34,663 nucleotides of DNA from Candidatus Peribacteraceae bacterium (GTDB lineage Bacteria; Patescibacteriota; Gracilibacteria; Peribacterales; Peribacteraceae): NCBI GenBank assembly GCA_028712095.1, contig JAQTQU010000004.1:1-34663 (forward strand), given 5' to 3'. Positions 31,601-34,663 of the stretch are shown in pieces; positions within the stretch are counted from its first letter, which is position 1, and each line of letters begins with the position of its first letter. Under the pieces are notes generated by a model. The model was not told where the DNA came from and did not search any database. It worked only from the letters and a program-made list of their open reading frames with translations. Made by a program: the position numbers and the translations under genes.

Positions 31601-33804
31601 CCTCTTGCGGCAATAACCGGCCCGACGCAAACGAGCAATGCGACGGTGCCGCGTCCGCCTGTGCCGACGGACAGATCTGCTCGGCCGACTGCCAATGTAT
31701 TGCGGAACCTCCGGCATCCATCCAATGGCAGTCCGTTGGTGATTCATACCTGTTGAGCACCCTGTCCGACTACGCCCTCTTCAGCACCGACACCTCCCTG
31801 TACCTCGTAGGCGGAACGGGGTTCTGGGGCCCCACCGCGGACGTGCGGCGCTCCGCCGACGGATTGATCTGGTCCAGCATCTCCTCTCTCCCGTCCCCCC
31901 TCTCCAACGCCGCCCCCCTGCAGTCGAACGAGATCGCCATGCTCCTGGGAGGCCTGACGGATGACGACAGCGTGGTGAGCTGGACTTTCGCGACTTCCGC
32001 GCTGGATTCCACCGATTTCCGTTCCAACAGCGATTACACCCTCCCCGCCCCCCGCTACGACGGCGCGGTCCTGCGCGTGGGGAGCGTCACCTACTTCCTC
32101 GGCGGCTCCTACACCACTTCGTCGCTCGGCGGCTCGCTCCTGGGCTCGCTTCTGGGAGCCCTGCTCGGCAAGTCTTCCACCCCCCACGCCTCCAGGGCAA
32201 TCTACGTGTACAGCGGATCGAACTGGAGCCAGCTTGATACGGAGCTTCCTTTCGACGTCACGAAGAATGACGCCTTCACCATCGGCGGCAAGCTCTTCAT
32301 CCTCGATGCTTCCAGCCCCCGCAAGGTATACATGTCGGCGAACGGAGCTTCCTGGTCCCAGGTTGCCACTCTGCCATCCGCCTCCGCCGGCTCCTCGTTC
32401 CTCCGCCCCGTCCTGCACGACGGCGCCATCTGGCTCCTCGGAAAATCCGGCGCCTTCGCGGGCTCCGCGGCGATGACCACGGACGGACAGCAATGGTTCA
32501 CGGTCTCCGGCGCTTTCCCCTCCGATCTCGACAACTTCACGCCGGAGAATGCCGTTTCTTTTCAAGGAGAACTCTGGGTGCCGGGCACCGTGGACGGCGC
32601 CTACGCCGGAAGCCGCAACGGCAAGGTGCTTAAAACGGGTACAGCCGGCGCCTGCGTTTCTTCGCCCTGGACCACGTGCCCCTCCGGATTCTCCTGCCTC
32701 GCAGCCTGTCCCGACGGAACCTGCCTGCTCCCCGATGACGTCGAATGCGCCTCGGGTACGACGCCGCAGTACTCCGACGACACGTGCGGCAACGACACCT
32801 GCTCCGGGCGGTGCGTCCGGTGCGTGAGCGGTTCGTCTTCGTCTTCGTCTTCTTCCTCTTCTTCCTCCTCTTCAAGTTCCTCTTCTTCCTCGCCTCAATC
32901 ATGCGGTAACGGAATCCTGGAGGAAAACGAGGAATGCGATGACGACAACAATATCGGCAACGACAGCTGTGACAGTAATTGCAGGATCACCTTTGTCTCC
33001 CCTGCTCTTTCCATCTCCGAACGGTACATGGGTGTCGGGGCCATCTCTGTCACTCCCGGTCAGTCCGACGTTCCGTTGCTCCGTTTCACCGCGACCGCAA
33101 AGCAGGAATCACGCTTCCGCTGGCTCTCCCTTCAGTCAACCACGGGTTTGCTCCCGCTCTCTGACGCATCACTGTGGATGGATACAAACAGCGACGGCAT
33201 CGCGGACCGGGAAGTAGCTGGCACTTTCCATCCTGACCAATTGCGGCCCTCCGGTTACATCTCTCTTGAGAACGACGATACGTATAATCTCCCCGAAAAC
33301 ACGACAGTCACTTACGAAGTCCGTGGCGATATCGATCCATCCGTCCATCCATCCGCCCATGGCTTCTTCAACATCCGCATCCAGAATGACGGGTCTGACC
33401 TGCTTCCTATCCACGTCATCTGGAAGCACCCTGTGAGCGGTTCATACTACCCCCTCCTCGGCGGAGTGAGCTTCGACGGTGGAACGTGCATCAAGGTCCC
33501 ACCCAATGACCCGAATACCAGCCCCCCCTACTACAGGAATTGCGATATCACCGTGGCCACTTACTCGTCACCGACTTGGGTTATTTCCTCCGCCTCTTCT
33601 TCCTCTTCAAGTTCCGCCTGCCCCGACCCCACCCCGCCCTCCTGCACGAATGGCGTGCTCGTTCCGCAGCTGGGCCCCGATGCGAACGGCTGCGCACTGG
33701 CCCCGGTCTGCTGCGAGGGGGCCCGGAATTCCGCCGCCCGGTGCTCGCTGGATCTGCTATGCGCCAACAGAACCTGCCTCATCTCTTCGTGCACCTGTCA
33801 GTAA
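28663..33804 (+). CDS. Giant modular secreted protein: golvesin-like, Cys-rich and Kelch-like modules joined by poly-Ser
   Basis: 1713 residues. Signal peptide/anchor FVLLGIFALSVGAAFVGTLW (residues 6-25). Modules, approximate: golvesin/xanthan-lyase-type beta domain (VIDDGDAGFKTNG..., 44-190); Cys module A1 (213-276, CGNGQCSVIENKCNCPADCP); Cys-dense block (316-446); beta domain (447-575); second golvesin-like domain (580-725); A2 (751-816); Cys module B1 (845-902); A3 (911-980); DUF4215-like (981-1016); six-bladed Kelch-like propeller (1026-1326; SLYLVGG, IAMLLGG, VTYFLGG, KLFILD, AIWLLG, ELWVPG); B2 (1330-1388); DUF4215 (CGNGILEENEECDDDNN, 1413-1443); beta domain; C-terminal Cys tail. Linkers are Ser runs. 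It should be exported and disulfide-bonded; a surface binding or adhesion role is inferred. Pyrimidine-rich start region, no Shine-Dalgarno sequence. Confidence 0.88.
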   Translation: MVSKRFVLLGIFALSVGAAFVGTLWNLQGETLQGQLAPGMSQVIDDGDAGFKTNGKGWQSFQHALGYGGDIASPSSASDATLAATWTFSNVTAGQYKFFVTFKAYSLLTNQAPYIIRDGASILSKRTVNQKADPTGNTYDGKAWLLLGTYTVKGPTVSITLSRPTSLTANGMIADAARIERVSAGATAGTSSFSSYSSSKPSNLSSSSSSVACIAEGQIGAFNDQCCTGLQTMPTTILGSGDLCVANNNGSFYCTALCGNGQCSVIENKCNCPADCPLLASRSSSSVASSASPAAARTPNNVYSLFGQSSSAFLTCPAAGCNEGSFCTCDDARRNCSCCRLGTTLQCDENRTNCACRYIECLPGYHVGPNNSCIADAVCGDGYIDLSVEPREFCETQPQQSCPPDRSCIGCTRCSVCGDGVVEGSEQCEADFTCGNGRACDACACVSSDTRLTANTTISLDSTKATVTTPANITQTSWPVTVTAGESYDVYVWTENCPTSYWRVYDGSRNVRPLLVEYGSVLCRNTTGWIRLVRVQPTGSSLTIQHELPSTAAGEGAEATSIRIIQVFDDEGTAPLGITLIDDGDEGFSLSGGKDYASVDADDYSLPWVSADYGLLPLYGDDFVTPAYRTYWRFTVTPGSSYQIFASYRPYISSGYNRTYSITAGQSTNLGSVTVDGSSIPDGAWFRGAKWQSLGTFSVLSDRLTVALTQGFYDTDAVRIVRVGNASSSSSSSSSAPHSSSKSSSSQSSPSCIPEGGIISETNMRPCCVGLQSRANIVPNPQTGQCPSASLTSICTYCGDGRCGIGENECNCTSDCPRSSSSASSVPSSTASNSSASASSSGGVCTTSSWQTCAADYFCLTSCLDGQCQTGNHLDCPTGMTAVYVGGCGNQTCYGPCARCVPASSSSSSAAACIAESQMGFSTRGHSCCAGLRSIPTFTVPEDGSCIPKTDGSFYCTAFCGNGQCAGIEDVCNCPADCATSCGNNRPDANEQCDGAASACADGQICSADCQCIAEPPASIQWQSVGDSYLLSTLSDYALFSTDTSLYLVGGTGFWGPTADVRRSADGLIWSSISSLPSPLSNAAPLQSNEIAMLLGGLTDDDSVVSWTFATSALDSTDFRSNSDYTLPAPRYDGAVLRVGSVTYFLGGSYTTSSLGGSLLGSLLGALLGKSSTPHASRAIYVYSGSNWSQLDTELPFDVTKNDAFTIGGKLFILDASSPRKVYMSANGASWSQVATLPSASAGSSFLRPVLHDGAIWLLGKSGAFAGSAAMTTDGQQWFTVSGAFPSDLDNFTPENAVSFQGELWVPGTVDGAYAGSRNGKVLKTGTAGACVSSPWTTCPSGFSCLAACPDGTCLLPDDVECASGTTPQYSDDTCGNDTCSGRCVRCVSGSSSSSSSSSSSSSSSSSSSSPQSCGNGILEENEECDDDNNIGNDSCDSNCRITFVSPALSISERYMGVGAISVTPGQSDVPLLRFTATAKQESRFRWLSLQSTTGLLPLSDASLWMDTNSDGIADREVAGTFHPDQLRPSGYISLENDDTYNLPENTTVTYEVRGDIDPSVHPSAHGFFNIRIQNDGSDLLPIHVIWKHPVSGSYYPLLGGVSFDGGTCIKVPPNDPNTSPPYYRNCDITVATYSSPTWVISSASSSSSSSACPDPTPPSCTNGVLVPQLGPDANGCALAPVCCEGARNSAARCSLDLLCANRTCLISSCTCQ

Positions 33805-33828
33805 TTCCTCTTTCCTTTTGTCTTTCTG

Positions 33829-34663
33829 ATGTTCTCTCTCCGCTTGCACTGGCCTGCTCTGCTCCTTCCCATCGGCCTCTTTGCGCTCCTGGCGGGCGTG
33901 ATCGTTTCTCTCCGCCCCTCGCCCCTCTTCCAACGCGCCCAGGTCACTGCGAAGCCACAGGTGGATTTAAGTATTACGCTGCCGACCCCCGTCATGCACT
34001 CCACGTACAGTTCGTATGTGGTTTTACGGCCAACGGTAACCAATAACGGCCCGGATGCGGAGTGCCTCGCGTTCGTCGAAACAGAGACACTGGATCCGAG
34101 CACGCGGTTCATTCCCTCACTCTCCAGCGATCACTGCTTCGGGCCGGAGACAGGCAACGACCGTAACTACGTTCGCTGCAACCTGGGCACGCTCGCCAAG
34201 GATGCGACCGGTTCGGCAACCATCGTCCTTCAACCTGGTTCTCTGCCCCTGAAATCGAAAACCGGTCAGGATTTAGCCGTTCTCGCCAAGATCTATTCGT
34301 ACTACAACGGCGGTACACTGATTTCCTGTGCCGATCCCAATCAGACGAACAACTCCGCATACATCGGGTGCGGCAACGGCCGCGTGGAGAGTGGCGAAGC
34401 GTGTGACGACGGAAACTGGAAAGGACAGAACCAATATGGATATGAAGGAGACGGATGCAGCGGAACCTGTACGGTGGACGATGGCTGGTCCTGCTCCGGT
34501 TCGCCCTCCGTCTGCACTGTGGCAATCATCACGACCAGTTCCTCCACGGAGACCGTCCCGCAGGAAGTCGCGGCCGCCATCGGAACGACAGTGGAATTTA
34601 CGGGAAAAGTGCGGGGACCCACGGTGGCGGATTACACCTTCCAATGGCAATGGGATGCAACAC
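33829..34663 (+). CDS. Secreted protein with DUF11-like and DUF4215 modules (partial, runs off window)
   Basis: Open from the ATG at 33829 to the right edge (278 codons); missing from the ORF track because it is unfinished. N-terminal membrane helix/signal (WPALLLPIGLFALLAGVIVSL, residues 6-26). Then a DUF11-like beta domain (VDLSITLPTPV...VLRPTVTNNGPDAECLAFVETETL...VRCNLGTLAKDATGSATIVLQP, ~48-145), a DUF4215 cysteine module (CGNGRVESGEACDDGNW...GDGCSGTCTVDDGWSCSGSPSVC, ~182-228), and the start of an Ig/PKD-like domain (GTTVEFTGKVRGPTVADYTFQWQWD). It lies 24 nt after the giant gene and shares its module types, so the two are probably cotranscribed surface proteins. The spacer TTCCTCTTTCCTTTTGTCTTTCTG is all pyrimidine-rich, with no Shine-Dalgarno sequence. 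Confidence 0.85.
   Translation, partial: MFSLRLHWPALLLPIGLFALLAGVIVSLRPSPLFQRAQVTAKPQVDLSITLPTPVMHSTYSSYVVLRPTVTNNGPDAECLAFVETETLDPSTRFIPSLSSDHCFGPETGNDRNYVRCNLGTLAKDATGSATIVLQPGSLPLKSKTGQDLAVLAKIYSYYNGGTLISCADPNQTNNSAYIGCGNGRVESGEACDDGNWKGQNQYGYEGDGCSGTCTVDDGWSCSGSPSVCTVAIITTSSSTETVPQEVAAAIGTTVEFTGKVRGPTVADYTFQWQWDAT

Noticed and set aside
32839-32890. Poly-Ser DNA run (TCTTCG/TCTTCC)n as a regulatory repeat
   Set aside because: It lies in frame within the giant gene as a Ser linker between two Cys modules, so coding explains it.

Overview
The window looks like a chromosomal piece of a Candidate Phyla Radiation (Patescibacteria) bacterium, most likely a Peregrinibacteria/Peribacteria-type genome. 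Reasons: many very long, family-less coiled-coil or membrane proteins; secreted proteins built from modules joined by long poly-serine linkers; four-helix-bundle (S23-like) and CofE-like genes; almost no Shine-Dalgarno sequences; TGA used as an ordinary stop (which argues against the code-25 Gracilibacteria/Absconditabacteria). This placement is an inference; there is no rRNA in the window.

Layout. 1-2776 (minus) is the N-terminal ~925 codons of rpoC, running off the left edge; rpoB is not upstream. 3082-3571 (minus) is an AbrB-type antitoxin/RelE-type toxin pair. 3709-9407 (minus) holds two tandem cassettes, each a ~105-residue helical protein followed by a very large protein (743 and 882 residues); the two small proteins look paralogous. 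9530-10283 (minus) encodes a zinc-ribbon protein and a lipoprotein. 10560-11998 (plus) encodes a single-pass membrane protein and a CofE-like ligase. 12002-15590 (minus) carries a 104-residue protein, carA, a four-helix-bundle protein, purN and a flavin/NAD reductase, with an unusual purine/pyrimidine minisatellite between them. 15704-23226 holds a Tat-motif protein (plus) convergent with a 310-residue membrane protein and a 1773-1776-residue protein (minus). 23308-23819 is a second toxin-antitoxin pair (Phd/YefM + RelE/ParE). 23881-26346 (minus) is a lamin-tail/PKD surface protein. 26881-28437 (plus) is RNase Y. 28663 to the right end (plus) is a giant Cys-rich, Ser-linked secreted protein followed by a second, truncated one.

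Regulatory layer. Ten sigma70-like promoters can be read by eye, many with exact 17-nt spacers. They fall into two spacing classes: the -10 box ends 6-11 nt before the start codon (leaderless or 0-5 nt leader) or 25-27 nt before it (about 20 nt leader), and in neither class is there a Shine-Dalgarno sequence in the predicted leader. Two repeat families lie between genes: REP-like hairpins with CCTCACCCCC...GGGGGTGAGG ends, and a 47-bp pyrimidine element whose core also builds a 59-bp-period minisatellite and appears degenerately inside a coding Ser-linker.

The most promising undescribed material is (i) the duplicated small-protein/giant-coiled-coil cassettes at 3709-9407 with an ~80-residue internal repeat, (ii) the divergent membrane/giant-protein locus at 15276-23266, and (iii) the short-leader, SD-free expression pattern. 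All coordinates were read by hand; domain boundaries are approximate.
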